A stretch of 64,000 nt of DNA from Cyanophora paradoxa (GCA_004431415.1 QPMI01000061.1:1-64000), one strand, 5' to 3'; numbered from the stretch's first letter, positions 15,115 to 25,919 are shown. Numbers and translations are program-made. Notes: generated by a model from the sequence alone, not told the origin.

Positions 15115-15220
15115 GCACGAGAGGATATACAGCGCAGCACGGGGATGCTCTGTAGCCAATTCGGCCGCCGGCGCGATATTGGCTCCGTACCCCAAACTTC
15201 GTTCGCCTAACTTCCGCAAA
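15115..15220. promoter_or_regulatory. Compact bidirectional promoter, 106 bp
   Basis: Only 106 bp separate the ATG of the RanBP9-like gene (15114, minus) from the MAAFV start of the hydrolase (15221, plus). Both 5' untranslated regions and both promoters must fit here, or overlap the opposing genes. No TATA box is evident. Confidence 0.55.
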
Positions 15221-17168
15221 ATGGCCGCCTTCGTTCAGCCGGTCCCGGGCAGGCTCCTGGCAAGTGAGCCGCCGCTGGCGCAGCGCGTGGAGCGCATCTG
15301 CCTTTCAGCCACAGCACCGCCCGCTCTCCGGCGAAGGAGTTTCGCCGGGGACAACGTGCGGCCTCAGTTTCAGGCCGCCATGAGGCCTGCAACGCGTCGC
15401 GCAGCTGTGCCGTTCAGCGCTTGTTGCGCCGCTGCGGCGCCGGCGGCGACGGTGGGAGACAGGTCCGTGGCGCCGCACGTGCAGGCGTCTTCTTTCCGTG
15501 ATACGCCTGTGGGCAGGACATACACCTGGCGCGGCCACCGCATTAAATACCAGCATGCCAAGGGCAGCGGTCCTGCTGTTTTGTGTGGTGTGTGCTGGCC
15601 CCGAGGTGCTCAGCAGCCCTTCCCTGACGCGCCAGGCCGCCAGTGCACGGCTTCGGCGCGCATTCTGGCCACTGGAGGAAAAACATGGCGGAGCTGAGCC
15701 AGGCGGGCTGGTACGGAACGGGTCGCTGCCGCTTGTCCGCATCGCGCAGCGCGGCCGCTCGCGCTGAGCTCGAGGGCGGCCCCGTCCGCAGCGACGTGTA
15801 CGCGATCGACCTGATCGGGTACGGCGGCTCGGACAAGCCGGCGCCCAGCGACGCCTTCCGCTATTCGATGGAGACGTGCGCGGGGCGGGGCGCGGGGGGC
15901 GGGGTGCGGGGCGTGCGGGGCGGGGGGCCGAGGCGGGGGCGGCAGGTGGGCGGCCCTCTGCCTCGACTTCGCGCGGGACGTCATCGGGCGGCCGCCCTTC
16001 ATGCGCGCCGCGCCCGCCCGCCCCCCCCGCGCGTGCCGGGGGCGAACGGGAGGGGGCTTGCAGAGCGGCGAACAGCATCGGGTGCGTGGTGGCGCTGCAG
16101 GCGGCGAAGGACGCGCCGGAGGCCCTCGCCGGCCTCGGCCTCCTCAACGTCTCCCTCCGCCTCCTCTCCGTCCAGAAGGCCAAGGCATCCGCAGACCGAG
16201 CAGCCGCCCCGCACCCGCCACGCGCGGGGGCGTGACGGCGGCGGGGCGCAGGACCTGCCGTGGATCCGGCGGGAGGGCGCCGGGCTCATGATGAAGGTGC
16301 TCAGCTACAAGCCCCTCGGTGGCGCCTTCTTCTCCTCGCTCGCCAAGCCCCAGGTCCTGCCCCGCCGCCCTCGCCGCCGGCCGCCGAGAGCCGACGGGGG
16401 CGGGGCAGACGGTGCGGAACGTGCTGCGGCAGGCGTACGCGCGGAAGGAGGCCGTGGACGACGAGGCGCGCGCCGCGCCCCCCGGCGCCCGCCCCCGCGC
16501 GACACCGCGCTGACGCGGGGCCGCGCTCGCGCTGGCAGCTGGTGGAGATGCTGCTGGGGCCGGCCCAGGACCCGGGCGCCCTCGACTCGTTCCTCGCCTT
16601 CATCACGTGCGCCGCGCCGCGGGGCGCCCCGCCCCGCGGGCGAGGGCGAGGCGGGGGCGGGCAGGTACAACACAGGGCCCATCCCGGAGGAGCTGCTGGA
16701 GGCAATCGCCCGCCACGAGCGCCCCCCGCCCGTCTTCATGGCCCGCCCCGCCGCCCCCGCCCCTGCCCCCGGCCTCGGCCCCGCCCGCCCCTCACCCCGC
16801 CCCCGCTGCAGGCGCACGGGGAGGAGGACCCCTGTGCGAGGGCCCCCGCCCCGGCCCCCGCCCCCTCCCCCGCCCCGCTGACGGCCCCCCGCGCAGGGGA
16901 ACCCCTCCGGCTCGCGCGGGCGTTCGAGGGGTACGAGGCCGTGCAGGAGTTCCGCACCCTCCCGGGGGTCGGCCACTGCCCGCAGGTGCCTCGCCCAGCT
17001 GCCTGCGCGAGGGCCGGCCCTCGATTGCGGTCTGCCGCTGAGCGCGGGCCGGGGGGCCGGGGGCGGCAGGACGAGGCGCCGGAGGTGGTGAACCCCCTCA
17101 TCCTCGAGTGGCTCGCCCGCGTGCACGGCCCGGCCGCCCTCTCCGGCCCAGCCTCCCCCGAGGCGTGA
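15221..17168 (+). CDS. Plastid alpha/beta-hydrolase, pheophytinase-like
   Basis: Serine hydrolase with a plastid-targeting start. MAAFVQPVPGR matches the glaucophyte transit-peptide pattern with Phe near the N-terminus. The mature fold begins YTWRGHRIKYQHAKGSGPAV and continues across a splice to LLHGFGAHSGHWRKNM. Then come DVYAIDLIGYGGSDKP (oxyanion and strand region), the nucleophile elbow NSIGCVVALQAA, and the cap segment GLMMKVLSYKPLGGAFF. The acid is in AHGEEDP, and the His is in LPGVGHCPQ followed by DEAPEVVNPLILEWLARVH. That last stretch closely follows plant pheophytinases and related chlorophyll-dephytylating hydrolases. Substrate is inferred, since sister families act on other esters. 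At least ten short C-rich introns split the gene, and the stop is at 17166-17168. Confidence 0.87.
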
Positions 17169-17645
17169 GCTCGAGGGCGTGGCTCCTCATGGCCACGCCG
17201 CCTCCGCGCCCTGGAACATGAATCGCGGTGCGGCGCGCATATGCAGCGGCTGGCAGCCCGCGGCCGCCCAACCTGCCAGCAGCCATGATGATCAATTTGC
17301 ACACTTCAATGCAATCTCAGATCTCATGCATGATCACGGTGACATATGCATTGTGGACGATTTGAATTAGCGTTCACATTATGCATGCATATGCGCACAA
17401 GTTTAATATGCGTATCATGATCATGATCACGCACCCCCCCTCGGAGCACAATCTCATTGAGCAGCCCATGCAGTGGCGCCAGCAGATTGAGGCTTGACTT
17501 TTAGATTCGCAACATATATATACAGCTCAGCTGGGCATCTCAGAGTCTGGTTTGCCCCCGCGTGCGCGAGCTTGAGACTGACCGCAGTCGACACGGTCCG
17601 CGACGGCGGCGCGCGCGAGCCTCTATCGATTAACCGCCTGCAAAG
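17169..17645. other. Intergenic, AT-balanced
   Basis: About 475 bp with normal base composition. It includes the alternating ATG/CAT-rich stretch 17395-17435, which contains TCATGATCATGATCA. It is upstream of the next plus-strand gene and probably holds its promoter. No coding signal was seen. Confidence 0.4.
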
Positions 17646-20588
17646 ATGGAAGAAGACGACGAGGTCGTAGAACGCGTCTTTGTAGGGATCGGAGCGCACC
17701 CAGCAGCCGCCCTCGTCTTGGGTATACTCCTTCAGCAGCCACAGGGCGCCAGCCTGACTGCGGATGAGCTGGCGGCCGTCGTTACATCGGGCGATATCGA
17801 AGTGCGCTGCCGGTGGACCCCAGCGGCGTTGCAGCACGCGGTCGCAGAAGTCCTGCATTCGTGGACGTCGACAAGACCGTTTCCCGTACAAATGGTCGAG
17901 CTATCTGGCGAAATTCGCTTCTCGACCGCCGAGACGGGCGCTCTCTTCACATCCGATGTGCGGCGTGGCCCCTGCCTGCTTCGCGTGCATGACGCCCGGC
18001 AGGCGATCCTGGAGTTCTATTCAGAGAAAGAGGCCCAGATAGAGCTGGAATCTGACGACGGCGACGGGGAGGCGGACCTCGCACAGGCAGAGGAGGGACT
18101 GGGAGCGGAGCGCGCGGCCGACGAGAACGGCCGGCGGCTCTCGGACGACGACGAGCTGGTGGACCTCATGCCTCTCAACAGATCCTCGCCGTCCAAGCAG
18201 GAGGACGGAGAGCGGGACGCGGATTCGCAGTTGAAGAGGATCCGCGCGCGGCTTGCACAGCAGGCCCGCGCCGCTCCGCTCGCCCCGCGCCGCCACCCCG
18301 AGCGCGCAGCTCACCGCGCCGCAGACCGTGTACGTGATTCTGCGGGCGTGGCGGGAGGACCCGTCGCTGTGGCTCGACCGGGACGAGATCGCGAACGTGG
18401 GTGCCTGCGGGGCGGGGCTCGCGCGGGGACCGACGGGGCGGGGCGGGGCGGCAGCGGGGCGTGGAGTACGGGGTGTGGGAGGAGGCGAGCGTGGCGGAGA
18501 CGGTGCGGCGGAGCCTGGGGCGGACCTTCGACTTCTCGGACGCGTCGACGCCGGTGCAGAAGGACCGGACGGGCCTGCGCTACCAGGCGCGCCAGTGGGC
18601 CGCACTCTCCGATCTCGGGGCCAAACTCGCAGAGGCTCTCTCCCTCCCCCCGCCGCCCCCCGTCCCCGACCTCCCCCTCCCCGCCCCCGACGAGCCCGCC
18701 CCGGACCCGCCCCGCAAGAAGCCTGGCCCCAAGCCCAAGGGCGCCGGGGGCGGCAAGCCGGGGCCCAAGCCGAAGGCGGCGGCGGCCGGCTCCTCGTCGG
18801 GCAACGGCGTGGCGCCGCTGATCAGCCTGGAGGGGGCGGGGGCGGACGAGGCGCCCGGGGAGGGGGAGAAGGGGGAGAAGGAGGGGAAGCCGGTGATCGT
18901 GCGGCGTCCGACGGCGGACGAGATCGTGCGGCACCTGCGGCCGACGCTGCGCCGCGTCCTCTACGTCTTCCTCCTCCGCCCCGCCGAGCGCATGCCCCTC
19001 TCCAGGGCCTGGGAGGTGCCCGCCCCCGGCCCCCGACCCCGTGCGCGCCGGCGGGGGCGCCTCTGATCTGGGCCGGGGCAGGCGGCGGTGGCGCTGGGGG
19101 TCGCGGAGGGCTCCACGGAGGCCCTCCAGCTCATCCTCTCCCAGGCCCGCCGCTTCAAGTTCGACAAGTTCGGCCTCGGCGCGCCCCGCCCCGCCCCGGC
19201 CCCCGCCCCCGCCCCGGCCCCCCTCACCCCGGGCCCGCAGAGTTCCCCTTCGTGGGCCCCGTGCAGGGCGGGTACACGGCGGCGGAGTGGGTGCCGGGCC
19301 TGCTGGAGGCCGAGGAGCTGCGCCGACGCCTCGACGACCCCGAGGCCATCACGCGCGCCCCGCCGCCCCCGCCCGCCCGCCCCGCCCCCTGACTGACCCC
19401 CCGCCCCGCGCAGCCTCCCCGTCGTCAACCACATCCAGTCGCACCACGAGAAGCGGGGGAAGGAGGAGGGGAAGGACAAGAAGGAGGGCGGGGCGGGGCG
19501 CGCCCACAAGAAGCCCCGCGTGAGCGCCCCCGGGGCCCTCGCCGCCGGCACCTCCGCCCCCGTCCCGCTCCCCCCCGGCGTCCTCCGCTTCCTCGGGGCC
19601 CCCGCCGGCAAGGAGGAGGCCGCGCCGGCGGGGCCGGCCCCCGCCGCCTCGCAGGAGGGCCGCGGCGGCTGGGAGGCGCCCCCGATCGGGCCGCCGCCGG
19701 GGGAGGCGGTGCTGGTGCGCTTCAGGCGGCCGGTGCCCGGGGCGGCGACGCACCACGTCTACTGCGACGCCGGCTGGCGCTTCGAGGACGTGCTGCAGGC
19801 GGTGCGGCGCGAGACGGGCGTCCCCGACATCGCCGCCCTCGTCGCCGCCGACGGCTCCTCCTCCTCCCGCCTCCCCGACCTGCTGCTCGCCGCCAGCGCC
19901 GGCCACACGCACACCTTCCGCGCCGTCACCCGCGCCGAGCTGCGCGCCTGCGACGAGCCCGACGAGGCCGCCCCCGCGCTGGTCCGCGTCCAGCGCCCCG
20001 GCGACCCGACGTGGACGCGCCTCCTCTGCCGGCGGGGCATGGGGATGGAGGAGCTGCTGGGGGCGGTGCGGGGGAAGCTGCGGGCGCCTGGGGTGGCGGC
20101 GCTGGTGGACGGCGAGGGGGGCCGCGTGCCCGGCGTGGAGGAGCTGCTGGCGAGCCCGCGGGAGGCCTTCACCGCCCTCACGGAGGCCGAGCTCTGGTCC
20201 GGCGACCTCCAGCGCCTCCTCCCCGCCCGTCAGCCCCCGCAGGCGCCCCCCGGGGGCAGCCCCGGCGCCAGCGCCAGCGCCGCCGCCGCCGCCGCCGCCC
20301 ACGCCCTCCAGCAGCAGGCCCAGCACGCGGTGCGCCCTCCGCCCCCGCCCTCCCCTCTCCCGGGGCGGCCGCTGACGGGGCGCGGGGGCGCAGGCGGTGG
20401 CGGCGCACGCGGTGGCGATGCAGTCGCACGTGATGCACACGGCGCAGGCGGCGCAGGCGGCGCAGGCGGCGGCGCAGCAGGGCGTGCCCCCGGGGGCCGC
20501 CATGCTCGCCATGGTCCCCCACGAGGCCTACTACCCGCACGCCCTCGCCGCCGCCCACTTCGCCGCCGCCCAGGCCGGGCGCATGTAG
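17646..20588 (+). CDS. Unknown nuclear-type protein with AT-hook-like motifs and two beta-grasp-like repeats
   Basis: Family not recognised. The start MEEDDEVVERVFVGIGAHPA (17646) opens a clean 190-residue first exon that ends in an acidic stretch. Internal exons carry QTVYVILRAWREDPSLWL and WEEASVAETVRRSLGRTFD. A basic linker has RKKPGPKPKG and GKPGPKPKA, similar to AT-hooks, and KKPRV could serve as nuclear localisation. The C-terminal exon (about 19420-20320) holds two related units of about 80 residues: VLVRFRRPVPGAATHHVYC...FEDVLQAVRRETG and ALVRVQRPGDPTWTRLLC...MEELLGAVRGKL. Each ends in an AL(V)..DG..R.P..LL pattern resembling doublecortin/KHA/ubiquitin-like beta-grasp folds. The tail is Ala/Gln/His rich (AQAAQAAQAAAQQG) and ends at 20588. 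DNA or chromatin binding is a guess from the AT-hook-like motifs. Confidence 0.65.
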
Positions 20589-21230
20589 CCCCGGCAACCC
20601 GCCACCCCCTCTAGACCCTTCTCCGCGCCTCCGCGCAACTAGTTCCCTTCTCAAGGCCTAGGCCTTTTATATCTCCACCTGGGAGAGTCTGCAGATCAGT
20701 TAACGTCGCCTTGTAGTATTCGGCGGCGAATACTATGGCAGGGCTCGCCGTGACGAGATCCCTGGGACCCGCAGTTGGGCCGGTGGGTCCAGCTTCGAAT
20801 GCGATCTAAAGCTAGCGCAGCTGCAGGCTTGCCTGGGCGCTGGGCAACGTCGCACCGGCTTGCCACTGGGGAGCAGGGGTGGAGGCCGAAGTGGTATTGA
20901 CATTCAATGATTCACACAAGAACACGAGGCCGAGCACATTTACAGCTGCGGGGGTCCGGGTTGCTGTGGAGGGGGTAAGCGGGAGAGCTGGGCCCGACGG
21001 CCTCCGAAGGCCCCGGGGATACTGGCGGGCAGGGAGATGGTGGGCGGAAGACCGGGCCGGGCACGCGTTGAAGCCCGTGGCCCAGTGGAGAGCGGGCGCG
21101 CCGGCGCCGCGTAGGGCATGCGTACGTAGAATCATGTGATCATGAGGTCCAGCGGTGCCATTAAACCATATTGCATGGCCGCCGCGCTTGTTTGCTGGCC
21201 ATGGCCGAAGGGCGGGCGTCTGGCCGCCGC
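20589..21230. other. Intergenic, no gene seen
   Basis: About 640 bp between two convergent 3' ends. An ORF on the plus strand (20879-21139) has no recognisable domain and I treat it as chance. A short ATCATGTGATCATGA palindromic patch sits near 21131-21145. Confidence 0.4.
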
Positions 21231-21485
21231 TTATCCGCAACGCGGCGCGCCCACAACAGTGCCGTTTTCTTTCGAGACGAAGATCCGGACGCGGTCTAGA
21301 CGGTAGTCCCGCGTGCACATTGAGCCCGCCGGCAGTACGTACGTCTTCAGCTCGGGGCGCTCGGCCTTGATGCGCTGCTCCGCCTCCGCGCCTGACACGC
21401 GAGGTCAGGCGCAGGCGACAGTGCAGCCATAGGACCGACCTGACAAGCCGACCACCTCCGGCCACTCCCTTTTCTCTCTCTCCAT
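21231..21485 (-). CDS. Potato inhibitor I (MEROPS I13) family serine protease inhibitor, probably intracellular, P1 Arg
   Basis: Two-exon gene of 68 residues. Exon 1 is 21485-21440 and exon 2 is 21391-21231, with a 48-bp GT-AG intron (gtcgg...gtcag). The protein opens MEREKREWPEVVG with the family WPE.VG signature, then LSGAEAEQRIKAERP. The binding loop is LPAGSMCTRDYRLDRVRIF and the end is VVGAPRCG then TAA. In this family the scissile bond precedes the Asp of the T-x-D loop, so P1 is Arg here, which predicts inhibition of trypsin-like proteases. The conserved loop-bracing Arg residues (YRLDRVR) are present. No signal peptide is seen from the chosen Met; an in-frame Met exists at 21641 but gives a basic extension, not a signal. 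It lies head-to-head with a second family member 164 bp away. Confidence 0.9.
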
Positions 21486-21649
21486 GGCTGGTTTTGAGCT
21501 TTCTCGCGTTGAACGCGTTCGACGCTGAGGGTACACCCACACGGGATGAGGGTACACGAATCTAACACAGACCCTCCACGAGGCCTGTTGAGACTTCAGA
21601 CGCTCCGGCGCCGGCCTTTTCAGAGCACAAAAGCGCCTCACGTGATTCG

Positions 21650-22093
21650 ATGAAGCGGTCGGTCATCCTCGCCGCTGTCGTCCTGATCGCTTCACTGGCT
21701 GTGGCCTCCGCCGTCAAGCCGGGCCGCCGCCTCATGGTCGAGGACGACGAACAGCGGAAGTCCGAGTGGCCCGAGCTCGTAGGTGCTGCTTTGTCTAGCC
21801 TCTTGTTGCATTCCAAGTCTCCAGCTGCGCAGTCTTAGTCATGCGCGCAGGGCTCGCCGTCGAGGACGCGAAGGCCTTGCTGGAAGCAGAAGGCATCAGC
21901 AAAGTCCAGGTTGTGCCGGAGGGCAGCATGGTGCGCCTGCGCCTACGCCACCTCCTGACCTCCTTGGCCTGAGCCTGCAGCTGGCGCCTATCGCTGACCT
22001 CGCTACGCACAGGTGACGATGGATTGGAACGAGGAGAGGGTCCGCTTGTTCGCTTCAGAGGGCAAGGTCTCGCAGGTCCCGCGGCGCGGGTGA
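21650..22093 (+). CDS. Potato inhibitor I (MEROPS I13) family serine protease inhibitor, secreted, P1 Met
   Basis: Three exons, 21650-21782, 21851-21930 and 22013-22093, encode 97 residues in frame. The N-terminus MKRSVILAAVVLIASLAVAS is a textbook signal peptide with likely cleavage after ASA. It is followed by a short basic/acidic linker. The inhibitor core is KSEWPELVG, LAVEDAKALLEAEGISKVQV, then the reactive loop VPEGSMVTMDWNEERVRLF, and ends QVPRRG then TGA. P1 by family alignment is Met, as in inhibitors of chymotrypsin, elastase or subtilisin type enzymes. Both introns start GTG. The domain is full length, so there is no sign of decay. A role against extracellular or bacterial proteases is inferred from secretion and family, not shown. 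Confidence 0.93.
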
Positions 22094-22598
22094 TCGCTCT
22101 TCGCCCGTCCGATGGTCTTCAAGGCCTCTCTGAGCACCATCCGGCGTCCGCTTGTACAGGCTCTAGCCTAGGCCTAGCCCCTCTCTATAGATAAATCGTT
22201 TCCCTTCCGAGGCTCGCCCCACCCTCGCCCAGGCCTCGCAATTCAGTGATTTGTAGCAGAAAAACATGCATATGAGGATTCGAAATACAAACCTATAGCT
22301 AATAGCTGCTGTATAAAATCTGCACTGCGCATCTCATTAGCCGCATTGGCCGAACAGCCATGCCAGAAGAGCCTAACAACTCGCAAGAATATGACGAAAC
22401 GAGCTATATGCGATCAATTTCTATAGCTATCTGCAAGCGTTCCAGTGTACACAGGGATAAGTCGCTGCACAGGGCAGGTGTCGCTGCCTAAAGAAAGAGC
22501 ACGCCAAAAGAAAGCGGAGAGATGCGAGGGGGGCGGTACTGGACAGCAAAGCGCAAACGCGAAAAAAGGAGAAAGTGGCGAAGTACAGGAAGAGTCTA
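22094..22598. other. Intergenic, AT-balanced, no gene seen
   Basis: About 500 bp between convergent genes. It has several CTATAG/AGCTAT-containing short repeats (22180-22440) and no coding signal. Confidence 0.4.
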
Positions 22599-24781
22599 TC
22601 AGGGGAAGGCGAAGGTCGGGGTGGCGATGCCGGCGGGGGTGGCGGAGGAGAGGAAGAAGGAGGGCGTGAAGGGGCTCGGGGCCGGCGGCTCCAGGGGCGC
22701 CAGGGGCGGGCTGGAGCGCAGGAGGGAGATGGGGGGCAGCTGGGCGGACTTGGCCCCGGGGTCGGGCCCGGGCGGCTCTTCGGGCAGGGAGGAGAGGCTG
22801 GGGAGCTCGGTGGGGGTATCCAGGGCGCTCGGGGCGCTCCATGGGGCCCCCTCCTTCCCTGCCCCGCGCCCCGAGAGGGCCTCCACCCGCGCGTGCTTCC
22901 CCACCGGCGGCGGCGCCCCGCAAGGCTCCGCCAGCGCCGCCCTCCCCGGGGCCGACTCCTCGGGCGAGCTGCGCGGGCCCCTGCCGCCCCGGCGCGTCGG
23001 CGCGGCGCGCGGGCGGCGAGGAAAGGGCGGGGCGCACGAGGAGCTCGAGGCGTCGTCCGAGGGGGACGGCGTGCGGGGCGCGCTGGCGGGGCCGCGCGAG
23101 GGCCCGCCTCGGGGCGAGGGCCGGGGCCCAGGCGGCGGCGGCGGCGGCGAGGTCCGGGGCGGACTGCGAGTGCAGGTGGCCCTGCATCCCCTGCATCGCC
23201 CGCAGGGGCGCCGCCTCCAGGCCGCCCGGCGCGTGCGGCACGGAGGCCGGACGCGCCAGCATCCGCCGCCCTGGGCGCCCGGCGGGGAGAGCGGCGGCGT
23301 GGCCGAGGGCGTGCTGCTCTCGCTCTGGGTGGAGGGCGGGCCGGCCGCCTCGCCGCCCTCGTCGGGCCGGTCGCGGCGGCGCTTGCGGGGGCGGGCCAGC
23401 GGCTGATGCCGATGTCGCGGGCGATCTGGCGCAGGGCCGACTGGGAAACCCGAGGCGCTCCGACGCCTCCTTCAGCGGCAGGTGCAGCACCGCCTCCACC
23501 GCCTCCCGCGGCGCCTGCCTCGCCCCCGCCCCGCCGCCGGCGGCGCCAGCGGGGCCGCCGACACGGCTGCCGGGGGTGGGGCGGCGGGGCGACGGCGGAG
23601 GCTGCGGCGGCGGCGGCGAGGGCGAGCTGGGCGGAGTGGACGCGGTGGAACTGGTGGCGCTCGAGCTCCGCCTGGAACGCCTGCGTCTGCTGCCACGCCG
23701 ACACCGCCGGCAGCTGCGCCCCGCCCGGCAGCGCCGGCACGCCCCCGGGGCCCGGCGGCGCCGAGCGCGGTCGCCCGGCGGCAGCGGCGGCGGCGGCGTC
23801 GAGGGCGCCGCCGCCGAGGAGGGGCCAGCCGAAGAGGCCGGTTTGGAGCATGGGGTGGATAAGGGAGGCGGCCGGCTGGGGGAACTGGGAGTGGGGTGGG
23901 GGCGGCAGGGGGCCGGGACCCGAAGCGTGGAGGCAGGCGGCGGACGGAGGCCAGGAGGGGGGCACCTCGGGCGAGGCGGACGTAGAGGTCGTGGCCGTAC
24001 CGCAGTCGCTCCCGCCGGCGCTGCTCGCGCTGCTGCTGCCGCCGTTGCTCGTGTCGGGCACGCGGTGCTCGGTCGCCCCCGCACCGGGCTGCGAGGCGCG
24101 CGGGAGGGGCGCCCCGCGGGGCGGCCCGGTGTGCAGCTCGACGACCAGCAGCTCCGTGGTCTCCGCGGCGGTGACTGTCGCGCAGCGCGGCCCGTGCGCG
24201 CGGCTGTGCAGCATCGCCGACTCCCCCGCGGCGTCGCCGGGAAGCAGCAGGCTCCCGAACTTGTACACGTCGTCCTTGGCGATGCGGAGGGCGCCGGAGA
24301 GGACGACGAAGCAGGCCCCGCCGGGGTCGCCCCGCGCGAAGACCGTGGAGGAGGGCGCGAGGTGCGTGACGACGGCGGAGCGCCATATGATGTGGAAGAC
24401 GTCGGCGAACTTGCGGAAGAAGGGGACCTGCTCGAGGTCCAGCCACGCGTCCCCCGCCATCTGAGCGGTCCGCTGCCCTGGCTTCGTCCCGAACAGAGTC
24501 TTCACCGTCGGCGTCATCACCGACGCTGTAAAGATGGGCAGCTCCGTCGGCGCCCGCTCCCGCGCCGGCAGCGGCGGCATCTGCGCCAGCTTCGACAGGA
24601 TAGTCTCCACTTGCACGCGATCCAGCTCCGCCGGCCTGCGTGCGCTCCTGCATTCAGATGCGTCCTCGCGGGGCGAAGACCTGCCCAGGAAGCCCTGGCG
24701 AACCGTGCGGCGAACAGGACGATGACTCGCGAAACTGCGCCGCCTGGCGGTGCGAGCGGGATGGCGAGCGCCTGCGCGCAT
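22599..24781 (-). CDS. Transcription factor with cyclic-nucleotide-binding domain and RWP-RK domain
   Basis: Predicted ligand-regulated transcription factor. A cNMP-binding domain spans about 24450-24130: VPFFRKFADVFHIIW, VFARGDPGGACFVVLSGAL, then the phosphate-binding cassette GESAMLHSRAHGPRCATVTA, with the Glu and Arg needed for ligand contact both present. After a 330-residue Pro/Ser/Ala-rich linker comes an RWP-RK domain (about 23500-23370): VEAVLHLPLKEASERLG, VSQSALRQIARDIGISRWP, then RKRRRDRP. The three pieces lie in three successive frames with no room for introns; each joint would be repaired by a one-base change in a G or C run. The tail is Ser/Pro rich and ends at 22599. The start is unresolved: 24781 is the first Met of the open frame and an upstream exon is possible. 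Confidence 0.78.
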
Positions 24782-25476
24782 TCAGAGTTAGCTCATTGAC
24801 CGCTCTGGATGCAGATTCCCTGAAGATGCCGTCGGACCTGTCGCAGGCCGGCCCGGCGAGCGTTCGATGTTCGGGAGAACAACTTCGCCGGCAGGACTGA
24901 TACATCGGTCTCCCAGACAACGTGGTTGGTTTCCGCACATCTACCTACAATATCCATGCCCTCGGCAAACTTGATTGACCTGCGGGGCGGTGAGGGACCG
25001 GGCGCGAGCGAGCGGCTGGCTGTGCGGCACCTGCTGGATTCTTTGAATTCTGCTAGTTGTACAGCACGTTCTGAAAGCACCGACGATGACAACCAGCCCT
25101 CCGGGGAGCAGAAAAAGAGGGCATTGCCCTCGCCCACGGCGGATGCGTTGCGCTCCCACGCTTCTCCTGCACGGCGAGACGATTAGGATGCGATGCGCCG
25201 CGCCAAATCGCCGGCGGCCAAAGGGCCGCACCATACACATAGCCGTGGCGCGCCCCGCATTCCTCCAATATTGCGTTTATACCCATTGCGCGCTACTCGT
25301 GGTTAACGCGTGGTTGTGCCGCGCTTCATCGGCGGCGGCGGCGGCCGCGGGATGGCGCAGAGCTGGCGCCGGACTCTGTAGTCTCGATAGAGGTTGTACC
25401 CCACCTCCCCAAGTCGAGCGGCTGAGAGCGATCGGTCCTCACTGTGCTTGTGAAAGTGCGACAAGGTCGGTTGGAA

Positions 25477-25698
25477 GCGTCCTTGATCTTACGATTACTA
25501 AGTTAGCCAGGGCGCCGGCGTCCTTGATCTGCGATTACGATCGTAACTAGCTATAGGACGCCTTAGCTTTTGATCTGCGATTACGATTACTAAGCTTTTT
25601 AAGTTCAACGCCGTGACGGTTAGCCAGGGCGTCCTTGATCTGCGATTACGATCGTAACTATAGCTAGCTATAGGACGCCTTAGCTTTTGATCTGCGCA
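25477..25698 (+). repeat. Direct repeat, about 75-80 bp unit, two copies plus a partial
   Basis: Unit core TCCTTGATCTGCGATTACGA followed by TCGTAACTA...CTAGCTATAGGACGCC and TTAGCTTTTGATCTGCG. Copy 1 is about 25503-25579 and copy 2 about 25620-25696. A partial copy with the same CCTTGATCT...CGATTACTAAG text precedes at about 25477-25505. Each unit has internal GATCTGCGATTACGAT duplications. Confidence 0.85.
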
Positions 25699-25919
25699 TA
25701 GCGCATAGCCCCCTAGGGCCCGGCTGGCCAGTTCGCTGGTGGGCTGGGCCCGCGGCCGCGGCGGCCGCAGTGTACATTCCCACACTTGTAGCCCGGACCT
25801 GCGTTTTGAGTACGTGTCCAAATGCGAACTGCACACTGACTTGCCGTAACCTCGGCGAATCCAAGATCCTGCAGCTCTAGATCCGGAGCGGAGGCTCGAG
25901 GCCCAGGGCGACTCACGTA

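Noticed and set aside
20879-21139. Plus-strand ORF between the unknown nuclear-type gene and the inhibitor pair
   Set aside because: No domain, no splice signature, and composition unlike neighbouring coding sequence.
22427-24781. MORC or plain NLP-type RWP-RK identity for the factor
   Set aside because: There is no NLP GAF-like domain or PB1 domain visible; the N-terminal domain shows the cNMP phosphate-binding cassette instead.
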